From Bacteriovoracaceae bacterium (GTDB taxonomy: Bacteria > Bdellovibrionota > Bacteriovoracia > Bacteriovoracales > Bacteriovoracaceae): DNA of 64,000 bases. Shown piece by piece: positions 54,682 to 63,905 of this stretch (position 1 is its first letter; every line of letters begins with the position of its first letter). The notes beneath the pieces were generated by a model that saw only the letters and a list, made by a program, of their open reading frames with translations, did no database searches and was not told where the DNA came from. A program made the position numbers and the translations under genes. Where the stretch lies: assembly GCA_013141065.1 (NCBI GenBank), contig JABFRR010000007.1, positions 124,001 through 188,000 on the forward strand, written 5' to 3'.

Positions 54682-55017
54682 ATGGTAAAGAGAGTTTTTT
54701 ATATCGAAAAAGAAAAGTTTTTGCGATCGATGGTCGAGCTTGCTTTGAAGGCCAAGAAGGCTGAGATTTACACGGTTGACACCTTGAGCGAAAATTTTTA
54801 TCTCATTGATGACTTAAAGCCTCAGCTGGTTCTTTTTGATCTGGATGCCACACCGCAAGATTTAGAGAGACTTTACTTGTATCACGATCGCTTAAAACTC
54901 ATCGCCACGGGGCCAAGCGAATTAATGAGTACGCTCGACCCTAGAGTCAGCGGTTTCATTCCCAAACCGATAGTTGCCCATAATTTGGCCGAAAGAATTC
55001 TTAGTTTAATTGACTGA
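54682..55017 (+). CDS. CheY-like receiver domain (degenerate)
   Basis: This 111-residue stand-alone domain has the receiver layout: VFYIEKEKFLRSMVELAL at the start, the central LVLFDLDATP near 50 with Asp in the phospho-acceptor position, and PKPI near 95 with the conserved Lys. The first acidic pair (usually DD) is replaced by EKE, so phosphorylation is uncertain. No output domain is attached. It is divergent from the small acidic protein gene. Confidence 0.65.
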   Translation: MVKRVFYIEKEKFLRSMVELALKAKKAEIYTVDTLSENFYLIDDLKPQLVLFDLDATPQDLERLYLYHDRLKLIATGPSELMSTLDPRVSGFIPKPIVAHNLAERILSLID

Positions 55018-55093
55018 AATACTTTTTAGAGCACTTTTGACCATGTCACTTTATTGTTTTGAACCCGGGAGCGTATGCTCTTAAAATAGATAC

Positions 55094-56305
55094 ATGGAAA
55101 CAACTACAATTAGCCTTTTGAAAGACAAAAATGCCTTGCTCGTTTTTAGTTCACAACTTATTTCTACTGTTTGTGACAAGATGATGTCCATCGGGCTTGT
55201 TTGGTATCTCACCACAAAATATTCCATTAATATTGTCCCTTGGTTTTTAGCAGTAAGTTTTTTGCCTCATTTATTTATGTCGTTTTATTCATCTAAGATA
55301 ATTAATAAAATTGGTGTACTGAAAACAGTGATTCAAAGTGAGTTTATTAGAGGATTTATTTTATTAATCCTTTTTGGCACACTTTATTTTATCCCTGAAA
55401 AGAGTAGTGAATTTCTTTATGCACTTTTCCTCTCTTGTTTCTTAGTAGGAATTGCCTCAAGCTTATTTAATCCGGCGGTTTTATCATTACCACCAAGATT
55501 GGTTTCTGAGGAAAATGTACCAGGCTTAAATGCACTCTTAGATACCAGTTTTTCATTGTCAAATATTTTAGGAGCTGCATGCTCAATTTTTTTATTAAAT
55601 ATTTTTGATATAAAGATTTTAGTTTTGATTAATGCCTTAAGTTTTATCGTGGCGGGAATTTTACAATCAGGTGTTACCGAGGAAAAAGTTAGTTCTTCTG
55701 AGATATTGGATCACTCACAAATAGGGCCAATGATTGTATTGAAAAAATATCCATTAATAAAAAGATTACTTATTAGTTTTCTTTTTATCAACGTGGTTTT
55801 CACTCCAATTTTAGTGATGATTCCTTGGTATGTTGAAAATATCTACAAAGGAAATGGAAGTGATCTTGCCTTGATCGAAGGATCAATGGGAGTAGGAGCA
55901 TTTTTAGTTGGAATCGTTTTGTCTTTAAATGCTTTCATTGTAAGTGATAAAAAGAGAATTAGTACAATTGCCATTGTATGTTTTTTATTTGGTTTATTCT
56001 TTTTATTTTTTTCATTTTCAAAAACAACTTTTATGGCCTCTTTAATTTTGCTTTTTATTGGGATGCTGAGTACTTATTTAAATGTTCAAGTCTTGACATA
56101 TTTTCAAACGTCATTGGCGCCTGAAGAAGTCCCCGTAATTATGGTTGCAGTCAATATCATTTCTACTGCTTCAATGCCATTATCCTTTGCCTTGTCGGGA
56201 CTGCTTTTTCCCGTTGTCAATATTCCGACCTTTGCAATGTACTGTGGAATTTTGACAATGATTATTGCACTGTTTATGCCGCGCTTTTTACGAGAAAATA
56301 ACTAA
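55094..56305 (+). CDS. MFS transporter
   Basis: This 403-residue protein has about 12 hydrophobic segments in two sets of six with a charged middle loop (SSSEILDHS) near 203. The PMIVLKKYPLIKRLLIS segment opens the second half, as in the MFS_3-type exporters. It is first in a block of cotranscribed genes ending with LuxC/LuxE-type enzymes, so export of their product is a reasonable guess. The next gene starts 10 bases after the stop. Confidence 0.75.
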   Translation: METTTISLLKDKNALLVFSSQLISTVCDKMMSIGLVWYLTTKYSINIVPWFLAVSFLPHLFMSFYSSKIINKIGVLKTVIQSEFIRGFILLILFGTLYFIPEKSSEFLYALFLSCFLVGIASSLFNPAVLSLPPRLVSEENVPGLNALLDTSFSLSNILGAACSIFLLNIFDIKILVLINALSFIVAGILQSGVTEEKVSSSEILDHSQIGPMIVLKKYPLIKRLLISFLFINVVFTPILVMIPWYVENIYKGNGSDLALIEGSMGVGAFLVGIVLSLNAFIVSDKKRISTIAIVCFLFGLFFLFFSFSKTTFMASLILLFIGMLSTYLNVQVLTYFQTSLAPEEVPVIMVAVNIISTASMPLSFALSGLLFPVVNIPTFAMYCGILTMIIALFMPRFLRENN

Positions 56306-56315
56306 TGGAGAGTTT

Positions 56316-57488
56316 ATGAAATTTGGTGATAATGGATTAATTAAAGCGGCAAACGTCACAAATGTTGACGAGATCATAAAGCTCTATCGAATAGTTTATG
56401 GAAAAAAATATCCAATTTCCTATGGAACAAATCCAGACTTATTAAAAACTGCAATTTTAGACAGCAAAACTCATCTGGTATTAACAGCCCACGATACGAA
56501 AGATAATGTTATTACAGGCGCATTAATTGTTGAAATTGACACTGATAATAAAATTGGAAAATTAGTTGGACTTGTGGTTCATCCGACCTATCAAAAAAAT
56601 AAAATCGGACATCATTTGGTTGTTTATGCTGGTGTTCACTTTTTGGAAAAAGGTCAAGAAATTAACTCTCTCTATGCAACGACCCGGACAGTCACCGTTG
56701 GGCCTCAAAAAGTTTTTATTAAAAATAATTACTTACCATTGGGAATATTTCCCAATGCTCATCGATTAAGTCAATATGAAACAGTAACTTTGTTTGCAAA
56801 ATTTAGAGAAGGCTTATTAGAAAAAAGGGTACCGGCCCATCATATGACAGCTTCTTTGGAGCCAATGTATAATATTTTAAAAAATATTGCACCAAAGCTT
56901 TCGATCCCCGAAATAATGGACCCAGCAGAAAAAGTTATTGAATTCACTCCGGAGCAAGAAGCATGGGACTTTGAAATTATAAGAGCACCTGATTATGTTT
57001 ATCGAAAGTTTTTAGAAACTTTCCCTGATCCAAGAGATCGTTTTTTTCCTTTTCATACGCCTAATATGCTTATCGCAGATAAAAAAGGAAGGATGGAAAT
57101 CTTCGCTTACTTAAGTAAGCGGGATGGTTACTGCACATTAATTAAGGCGACAAAACCAATATCTGAACTCAGTTCCAGCTTAACTAGTTTGTACATGCAG
57201 CTCGATGATATAGGTGTGTCTTATATTGAAGTTCTAATCAATGTAAAACTGACTTCATTTATTGAGCCTCTTTTGGCAGGTCAATTTGTTCCATCGGCAC
57301 TGTATCCGGCAATGCGAGAAACGAATGGTGTGTATGAAGACTATATAGTTTTAAGTAGGACAATGGAGCCACTCAATTTTCGAGGTATGGCGATTATTGC
57401 ACAGTTCAAGCCTTTTATTGATCAGTATGTTGATACATGGAAAAAAGTCAATTTAGACTCGATTGAGGTCATCTATGAAAACAAATAA
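56316..57488 (+). CDS. GNAT-family acyltransferase in the LuxC/LuxE cluster
   Basis: This protein has about 390 residues. The N-terminal GNAT domain is VTNVDEIIKLYRIVYGKKYPI, then VGLVVHPTYQKNKIGHHLV (the acyl-CoA pyrophosphate loop Q-x2-K-I-G near 92) and NNYLPLGIFPNAH near 150. A second half of 200 residues shows no motif I recognise. GGAG lies five bases before ATG 56316. It sits between the transporter and luxE-like genes, and its stop lies inside the next gene, so all are cotranslated. Confidence 0.7.
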   Translation: MKFGDNGLIKAANVTNVDEIIKLYRIVYGKKYPISYGTNPDLLKTAILDSKTHLVLTAHDTKDNVITGALIVEIDTDNKIGKLVGLVVHPTYQKNKIGHHLVVYAGVHFLEKGQEINSLYATTRTVTVGPQKVFIKNNYLPLGIFPNAHRLSQYETVTLFAKFREGLLEKRVPAHHMTASLEPMYNILKNIAPKLSIPEIMDPAEKVIEFTPEQEAWDFEIIRAPDYVYRKFLETFPDPRDRFFPFHTPNMLIADKKGRMEIFAYLSKRDGYCTLIKATKPISELSSSLTSLYMQLDDIGVSYIEVLINVKLTSFIEPLLAGQFVPSALYPAMRETNGVYEDYIVLSRTMEPLNFRGMAIIAQFKPFIDQYVDTWKKVNLDSIEVIYENK

Positions 57489-58644
57489 TAAAATAAAGAT
57501 AAATGATGAAGAAAAACTCTCACATGTAAAACAACATTGCGAGAAACAAGACCCCTATGAAGGATTTAATGAAAGTGATGCTTCATTTGTTGAGGCCATG
57601 AAAGAAGTGGCATTGTGGCATATAAGTAAAAATGACTTTTATAAAAACTTAGCCATTTCTCAGAATTTTAATTCAGCCGAAATAAACACAATTCAAGATT
57701 GCTTAAAAATTCCTCATCTCTGGGCGCATTTTTTTAAAGGGCATGAAATTCTTTCAATTCCTAGAAGTGAAGTTTTTTTACACTTAACTTCGTCGGGGAC
57801 GACTGGACAAAAATCCCAAATATTCTTTGATGAATGGACCATTAAAATTGCTCAGCAAATGGTGGATTTAATTTTTGAAAAGTATAATTGGATAACACCT
57901 GATCAAAAATGCAATTATATTCTATTTAGCTATGAAACTGAATCGAGCTCAAAATTAGGAACTGCTTATACAGACAATTTTTTATGTAAATATGCACCCG
58001 TAAACGAAGTTTTTACAACACTTAAACTTACTGGTGATGGTGGACATGAGTTTGATTGTTTTGGAACGATAGAAGCATTTAAGAGATTTGCAGAGCAAGG
58101 TTTGCCAGTGAGACTTTTTGGATTTCCTGCCTTTTTTTATTTTGCTCTCGAACGCATGAAAAAATTGGGAATAGCTCCATTAAAATTTCATAAAGATTCT
58201 TTGGTGTTTTTAGGTGGTGGTTGGAAAGGAAACGCAGACAAACAAATTGAAAAGCAGGATCTATATAGCTTAGCCGAAGAAATGCTTGGAATTCCCAATG
58301 AACGACTTCGCGACGGATTTGGCTCCGTTGAGCATTGTGTGCCATATGTTGAATGCAGTCATCATGAGTTTCATGTGCCAGTTTATTCACGCGTCTTTAT
58401 TCGTGATGTAGAAACCTTGAAACCACTGGCCATGAATGAAAAGGGATTCCTGCACTTTGTCTCGCCTTATATCACAAGTATGCCGGCGCACTCGGTTATC
58501 ATGGGTGACATGGCCTCGCTCCACGATAATTGCCAATGTGGATTAAAGACTCCCTATTTTAAAATACATGGACGTGCAGGACTTTCAAAAAATAAAAGTT
58601 GTGCTCTTGCTGCATCAGAACTGTTAAAAGGAAAATCATCATGA
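57475..58644 (+). CDS. LuxE-like acyl-protein synthetase
   Basis: This 389-residue protein has LuxE-family features: HLTSSGTTGQKS near 105 (the adenylate-forming P-loop), FGSVEHCVPYVECSHHEFHVPVY near 283 (the LuxE Cys/His block), and a Cys-rich DNCQCGLKTPYF near 340. LuxE activates fatty acids as AMP esters for transfer to LuxC. The start at 57475 overlaps the GNAT stop and has GAGG upstream. Its stop overlaps the LuxC-type gene as ATGA. Confidence 0.85.
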   Translation: MKTNNKIKINDEEKLSHVKQHCEKQDPYEGFNESDASFVEAMKEVALWHISKNDFYKNLAISQNFNSAEINTIQDCLKIPHLWAHFFKGHEILSIPRSEVFLHLTSSGTTGQKSQIFFDEWTIKIAQQMVDLIFEKYNWITPDQKCNYILFSYETESSSKLGTAYTDNFLCKYAPVNEVFTTLKLTGDGGHEFDCFGTIEAFKRFAEQGLPVRLFGFPAFFYFALERMKKLGIAPLKFHKDSLVFLGGGWKGNADKQIEKQDLYSLAEEMLGIPNERLRDGFGSVEHCVPYVECSHHEFHVPVYSRVFIRDVETLKPLAMNEKGFLHFVSPYITSMPAHSVIMGDMASLHDNCQCGLKTPYFKIHGRAGLSKNKSCALAASELLKGKSS

Positions 58645-61175
58645 GTTTGGTTAATTTATGGCAAGGTAAGCTATTGAGTAATGATGAATTTATATCTCAA
58701 TTAGATTCAAAAATTTCAGATGCAACGTTTTGGGCAAAACCACCATTATCCCACTATGTTTTGTTTGATGTAATCACCAAAATGCAAAATCTGCTTATGA
58801 ATAAAGGGGATTTTTATCAAGCCTTGGTAAGTGATCTCAAAAGCCGAGATGACATTAGTTCTGATGAAATTCAGTATTCAATGGACGGACTTATTGAATT
58901 TTTGAGTATCGATCAATTAAGAGTGAAACTTAAACGTGAATTAGGAAGTGAGTTTCCATTTGAATTAAAAAGACAAAATGCAAGAGAAGATCATTTTGAG
59001 GCATGGTACCCATTAGGAACTTTAGTTCATATTACTCCTAACAATAGTCCACTGCTTGGAGTATTAGGGGTGTTAGAAGGCTTATTAAGTGGCAACGTTA
59101 ATATTTTAAAACTTGCTAGAAAAGACAGCAGTTTTGCCAGTTTGTTTTATAATGAACTTTGTAAGCTTGATTCAAGCAATACGCTAAAAGATTATGTCTA
59201 TATTGCCAAAGTAAGTTCGAAAGAAAAAAGTTATTTAAAGAAGATCCTGTCGTTAGCTGACGTTGTCTCTGCTTGGGGTGGAGAAGAAAGTGTGCAAAGT
59301 GTAAGAGAAATTACTCCAAAAGGTGTAAGAGTTGTCGAATGGGGACACAAAATTTCTTTTGGTTATGTGACACAAAAAATGTCAACGAATGAAAAGGTTT
59401 TTTTAGATCTGGCCTATGAAATTTGCTTGAACGAGCAAATGGCATGCTCTAGCCCACAATGCATATTTCTTGAAGATGCTACAGTTCTAAATTTAAGAGA
59501 ATTTGCAAAACATCTGGGAGCTGCGCTAAAAACCGTGTCAGCTAAAACCAAGCGCGTCTTACCAGGGCTTCAGGAGTCAGCTGAATTAATGGTTACTAAA
59601 GAGCAAGTGAGACTTAGTTCAATCTTGGGTGAATCGGAATTAATAGAATCAAAAAATAATGATTGGAGAATCTATTTAGATTTGTCACCAACCTTAAACT
59701 CTTCACCACTTTTTCGCACGATCTGGCTAAAACCCATGCCAAGACAAAAACTCATTAATCACTTGAGACCTCTAAAAACATATTTGCAAACAGCCGGCAT
59801 CGCAGCTCATGGATCAGAAGTTGAAGAGCTTTGCAGAGACTTATTTATGTCTGGAGTTCAAAGAGTGCGGGCGGTTGGTGAGATGACTGATAGCTATATC
59901 GGTGAGCCTCATGATGGAGTCTATGCATTAGAGAGGTATTGTCAGAGAATTAATTTCCATGACTCTAAGGGCGACTCAAAAACTAAAATGATGAATAAAA
60001 AAAGTTCTTTTGAAGATCAAAAGACTATTCAGTTACAAAGAACTAACAAAATAATGGAAAAATCAGATTTCCAAAATCAAAAGATCGAAAGTAAATATTC
60101 AGATCTCTTTTTTTACAGCGGGGGAAGTTCAGGAGAACCAAAACTTTCAGTTTTCACTTATGAAGATTATCACCGCCAAATGGAATTAGCAGCAGAAGGG
60201 CTTTTTGCTGCAGGTTTGGATCCGGCCCTTGATCGTTGTATGAATCTCTTTTATGCGGGTTCTTTATATGGGGGATTTACTAGTTTTTTCACAATACTAG
60301 AAAAGCTTCATGCCGTTAATTTTCCAATGGGTGCAAGCACAGATTTCAAGATGGTTGGAAAAACGATTGTTGATAATGGCGTGAATACACTTTTAGGAAT
60401 GCCTTCATATTTACTTCAGCTTTTTAATGAAAATTCAGACCTTTTTAAGTCTCATCATGTAATTAAAAAGATTTTTTACGGTGGAGAACATTTTAGTGAA
60501 GCCCAGAAAAATCGCTTAAAAAATGTTTTTGGCGTAGAGATAATTAGATCTGCAAGTTACGGATCAGTTGATGCTGGCCCTTTAGGATTTCAGTGTGAGT
60601 TTGCAACAGGTGGAATTCATCATCTTCATGAAAAACTTCATGACTTAGAAGTGGTTGATCTTGAAGTCGACAAAGCTGTTAATCAAGGTGAAGTTGGTCG
60701 GTTTTTATTCAGCTCTAAAGTTCGTCACGGACAAAAAATTGAAAGGTACGCAATTGGAGATGTTGGAAGAATTCTCGAGGGAGCTTGCCCCTGTGGAAGA
60801 TCAGGAAAACGCTTTGAACTTTTAGGAAGGCACGGCGATGTTTTTAGAATCGGAACAACGTTTTTGAGTTATCAAAAATTTCAAAAAGTCTTATTAGATA
60901 AATATGATTTTTCTGGTGCAGTGCAGATTCATTTATACAGTGGAGATGGAGTTAAGCGTGAAAAAGTTCTCTTACTTATTGAAAATGTTTTTACAGAAAA
61001 ATATTCAAATGAAGATTTAGTAAATGAAATCATTGCCAACTATATCGATTTAAAAACAGTTGTTATAGATGATAAAGTTCTGACTTTTGAAGTTGATATA
61101 TGTAAGAGAGAAAAACTTACTTATAGTCCGACAACTGGAAAACTAAAAAGTGTTATCGATCATAGAACGACTTAA
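58641..61175 (+). CDS. LuxC acyl-CoA reductase fused to a PaaK-like AMP-ligase
   Basis: This is a fusion of about 844 residues. Residues 1-440 are LuxC/acyl-CoA reductase (PF05893): TPNNSPLLGVLG near 132, GVRVVEWGHKISFG near 228, and the catalytic Cys269 in NEQMACSSPQ. It would reduce acyl thioesters to aldehydes with NADPH. Residues about 485-844 form an AMP-ligase like PaaK/LuxE with FFYSGGSSGEPK, SASYGSVDAGP and the LTYSPTTGKLKS C-terminus. The GCPC-type motif CPCGRSGKR is present. The linker between the domains is Lys-rich. Confidence 0.87.
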   Translation: MSLVNLWQGKLLSNDEFISQLDSKISDATFWAKPPLSHYVLFDVITKMQNLLMNKGDFYQALVSDLKSRDDISSDEIQYSMDGLIEFLSIDQLRVKLKRELGSEFPFELKRQNAREDHFEAWYPLGTLVHITPNNSPLLGVLGVLEGLLSGNVNILKLARKDSSFASLFYNELCKLDSSNTLKDYVYIAKVSSKEKSYLKKILSLADVVSAWGGEESVQSVREITPKGVRVVEWGHKISFGYVTQKMSTNEKVFLDLAYEICLNEQMACSSPQCIFLEDATVLNLREFAKHLGAALKTVSAKTKRVLPGLQESAELMVTKEQVRLSSILGESELIESKNNDWRIYLDLSPTLNSSPLFRTIWLKPMPRQKLINHLRPLKTYLQTAGIAAHGSEVEELCRDLFMSGVQRVRAVGEMTDSYIGEPHDGVYALERYCQRINFHDSKGDSKTKMMNKKSSFEDQKTIQLQRTNKIMEKSDFQNQKIESKYSDLFFYSGGSSGEPKLSVFTYEDYHRQMELAAEGLFAAGLDPALDRCMNLFYAGSLYGGFTSFFTILEKLHAVNFPMGASTDFKMVGKTIVDNGVNTLLGMPSYLLQLFNENSDLFKSHHVIKKIFYGGEHFSEAQKNRLKNVFGVEIIRSASYGSVDAGPLGFQCEFATGGIHHLHEKLHDLEVVDLEVDKAVNQGEVGRFLFSSKVRHGQKIERYAIGDVGRILEGACPCGRSGKRFELLGRHGDVFRIGTTFLSYQKFQKVLLDKYDFSGAVQIHLYSGDGVKREKVLLLIENVFTEKYSNEDLVNEIIANYIDLKTVVIDDKVLTFEVDICKREKLTYSPTTGKLKSVIDHRTT

Positions 61176-61186
61176 AAAGGATGATT

Positions 61187-62452
61187 ATGTTAAAAGATAA
61201 ACAAGTGTGGAAACTTGAAGAAATTATTTCTAACGCCAAGGCACATTCACCTTATTATCGTGAGCTTTATAAAAATTGCAAAGACTTAAAATTATCTTCT
61301 TTGCCAGTTGTTGATCAGGCCGTCTTTTGGAAAAGCTCGCTTTTAACTTCAAGTGAGCATGATGGTCTTGTTTTTAAAAGTGGAGGAAGCACTGGGGCTC
61401 CTAAATATTCCTATTTCACGAATCAAGAATGGGAAAGTTTTACTGCCTATTTTGGACATGGCATGAGTGAAGGCATTTTAGAGTCGGGTGATAGAGTCGC
61501 CAATTTGTTTTATGTTGGAGATCTCTACGCTTCATTTTTATTTATAAAAGACTCACTCCAGTCGATTAATGTTTCAAAAATGTCAATTTCACAATTTCCA
61601 ATTGCGGGTCAAACAGATCATTATCAAATTTTAAAAACACTGGATGAATTTAAAATTAATGTCATAGTCGGAGTGCCATCTGCTATTTTATCCATGCTAG
61701 AAAAGTATAATGAGAATAAGTCCCAATTTAAAAATCTCAATATTACAAAAATACTTTTTGGCGGTGAAGCTTTATATGACGATCAATTTAAAGCATTCAC
61801 CGATTTTCTTCCTGGTGTGAAAATTTCTTCAATTGGTTGTGCAAGTGTCGATGGCGGTTTGATCGGTTTTTCAAGTCGTGACTGTAACAATGGAGAGCAT
61901 CGTGTTTTTGATGGAGCAAATATTATTGAAATTGTCGATCCAGAGACCAACGAAGTCATTATGGAAAAAAATAGAACTGGTAAAGTTCTCTTAACTAATC
62001 TTACCAGAATGAGAATGCCTATTATTCGTTATCCCGCAGGGGATCTTGCTTGTTGGGTTGAAGATGCTGGCTCTCCTAATAGAAAATTTAAATTGCAAGG
62101 ACGATCGGATGAGGCCGCAAGGCTAGGTACTTTGAGTGTCTATTTCGAAGACACAAGAGAAATGATCTCAAAGCTTGCTAGCAATGTATCAGGTCTACAG
62201 TTTCAAATGATTTTAAAACATCATTCGCATAAAGATGAATTAATCTTGAGACTCTCTTGTCATGATATAAATGAATTAAATCCACTAGAAGAAAAAATTA
62301 CTGAAGCATTTTCTCGTGAGAAAACAGCTTATGGTGAACTATTAAAAAAAGATTTAATACATCCACTAAAAATTGAAATAGTGTCAAATGAAAAACTTGA
62401 AAGTAATTCCAGAACAGGAAAGCTTAAACGCATCATTGATTGTCGAGCTTAA
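61187..62452 (+). CDS. PaaK-like adenylate-forming ligase
   Basis: This protein of about 421 residues is closely similar in layout to the C-terminal half of the upstream fusion: KSGGSTGAPKYS near 64, LFGGEALYD near 195, SIGCASVDGG near 213, RYPAGDLACWVED near 285 and SNSRTGKLKRIID at the end. It activates a carboxylic acid as AMP ester. AAGG six bases before ATG 61187 supports this start over an ATG at 61181. The repeat of the ligase module suggests duplication, so two different acids may be activated. Confidence 0.83.
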   Translation: MLKDKQVWKLEEIISNAKAHSPYYRELYKNCKDLKLSSLPVVDQAVFWKSSLLTSSEHDGLVFKSGGSTGAPKYSYFTNQEWESFTAYFGHGMSEGILESGDRVANLFYVGDLYASFLFIKDSLQSINVSKMSISQFPIAGQTDHYQILKTLDEFKINVIVGVPSAILSMLEKYNENKSQFKNLNITKILFGGEALYDDQFKAFTDFLPGVKISSIGCASVDGGLIGFSSRDCNNGEHRVFDGANIIEIVDPETNEVIMEKNRTGKVLLTNLTRMRMPIIRYPAGDLACWVEDAGSPNRKFKLQGRSDEAARLGTLSVYFEDTREMISKLASNVSGLQFQMILKHHSHKDELILRLSCHDINELNPLEEKITEAFSREKTAYGELLKKDLIHPLKIEIVSNEKLESNSRTGKLKRIIDCRA

Positions 62453-62491
62453 GTTTAGTGATTTTATTACAATAGGAAAAAGGAACAACTA

Positions 62492-62581
62492 ATGGATAAA
62501 GACACTCGAATCATTTTTTTTGGAATCATTCTCACAATTGCCATTTTCGCGATTGGTGTCTTCCTGCAAATTAAGTCGTAG
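62492..62581 (+). CDS. 29-residue single-helix membrane protein
   Basis: ATG at 62492 is preceded by AAAAAGGA at a normal distance. The peptide starts MDKDTR and then has an 18-residue hydrophobic helix ending before QIKS. It overlaps the 3' end of hflX on the other strand by 11 bases. It is too short to compare with a family; a membrane micropeptide is the best description. Confidence 0.55.
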   Translation: MDKDTRIIFFGIILTIAIFAIGVFLQIKS

Positions 62582-63905
62582 ACCACTCAACTTCTTCAGG
62601 CCTTGGATCATTCGGGGCCAAGATATATTTTTGAACACCCAAATTACCAAAAATAAAATCTGGAACACGAATGCGATAAAAAATCCCTTTTTCATGATTG
62701 GTTGTGTTCACGACATTGGTCTTAGACATTATGGCAGAATGTGCACTTCCATCCTCATAGGGAACGAATAAATCATAATGGTCTTGTTTCGCGAGAAAGT
62801 ACTCAATAATATGTGAGCGAAGTGCAGACATGTCTTCCGGATCATAACTTGAAACTAAAAAACTATTAGGATACTTTCGCAATACGATCTTTTTTAGGAG
62901 GTCATCATCAAGTTGATCTTTTTTATTGAAAACAATAATAGTTTCTTTGTTTTCAACATCGAGCTCTTTTAATACTTCATAGGTCACACTTAATTGTTTT
63001 TCATAGTGCGGATCAGAAATATCACAAACTATAATTAAGAGATCAGCTTCCATCGCTGACTCCAGTGTCGTTTTAAATCCATCAATTAAAGTGTTGGGTA
63101 AATTAGAAATAAAGCCAACTGTATCAATCATAATCATAGGAGGCTTTGTATCTGGATTAAGCATTCGATAAGTTGAATCAAGTGTAGCAAAGAGTTTGTC
63201 TTCTTCTAAAATTTCAACACGACAAAGACGATTCATAATGGAAGACTTACCAGCATTGGTGTAGCCAACTAAAGCGGCAGTGACTGCCTGATTTTCACGT
63301 CGTTTTTTTCTTACAATTCTTTGTTTTTCTAATTGAACAAGTTCTTCTTTATAGAATTCAATTTTTTCTCTGATAATACGTCTATCGAGCTCGATTTGCT
63401 TTTCACCTTCACCACCTAGAACCCCAACACCACCACGCTGACGATTTAAGTGAGTCCAAAAGCCAGCTAATCGTGGAAGCATATATTGCAGTCTTGCAAT
63501 TTCTATTTGAATTTTTGCTTCGCGAGTACGTGCATGTTTAGCGAAAATTTCTAAAATGACATGGACTCTGTCAACAACTGACAGACCTGTAATCTTTCGA
63601 ATGTTGGTTATTTGCCTGGCAGTTAATTCAAAATCAAAAACTAAAAGTTTAGAACCATCGTCATGGGCCGCTTCTGCGATTTCTGCTAATTTCCCTGAAC
63701 CCAATATGGTTGCTGGGTCGATATCTTTTTTATTTTGAATATGGGCTTCACCCGTTTTTAAACCAAGAGTTCTTAGAAGTTCTCTTAGTTCTTTAATGGA
63801 TCTTTGTGATTCGCTTTCAGTTTGATGATCTGGAAAACTTGGGCACACAATAGAGACCAATGTCGCTCTGTATGTAGGGTCAATATTAAATTCATTGTCC
63901 ATCAT
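62571..63905 (-). CDS. hflX: Ribosome-associated GTPase HflX
   Basis: This 444-residue GTPase binds the 50S subunit and rescues stalled ribosomes. The N-terminal glycine-rich part has DPATILGSGKLAEI near 70 and RQRGGVGVLGGEGEKQIELDRR near 160. The G1 motif is GYTNAGKSS near 214, G3 is DTVGF near 262, and G4 is FNKKD near 328. A coiled coil lies between. The start overlaps panC, so it is cotranscribed with it. Confidence 0.92.
   Translation of the reverse strand: MMDNEFNIDPTYRATLVSIVCPSFPDHQTESESQRSIKELRELLRTLGLKTGEAHIQNKKDIDPATILGSGKLAEIAEAAHDDGSKLLVFDFELTARQITNIRKITGLSVVDRVHVILEIFAKHARTREAKIQIEIARLQYMLPRLAGFWTHLNRQRGGVGVLGGEGEKQIELDRRIIREKIEFYKEELVQLEKQRIVRKKRRENQAVTAALVGYTNAGKSSIMNRLCRVEILEEDKLFATLDSTYRMLNPDTKPPMIMIDTVGFISNLPNTLIDGFKTTLESAMEADLLIIVCDISDPHYEKQLSVTYEVLKELDVENKETIIVFNKKDQLDDDLLKKIVLRKYPNSFLVSSYDPEDMSALRSHIIEYFLAKQDHYDLFVPYEDGSAHSAIMSKTNVVNTTNHEKGIFYRIRVPDFIFGNLGVQKYILAPNDPRPEEVEWSTT

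Noticed and set aside
55094..62452. A complete bioluminescence (lux) operon
   Set aside because: LuxE- and LuxC-type enzymes are present but no luciferase alpha/beta or LuxD-like thioesterase gene lies in the window.
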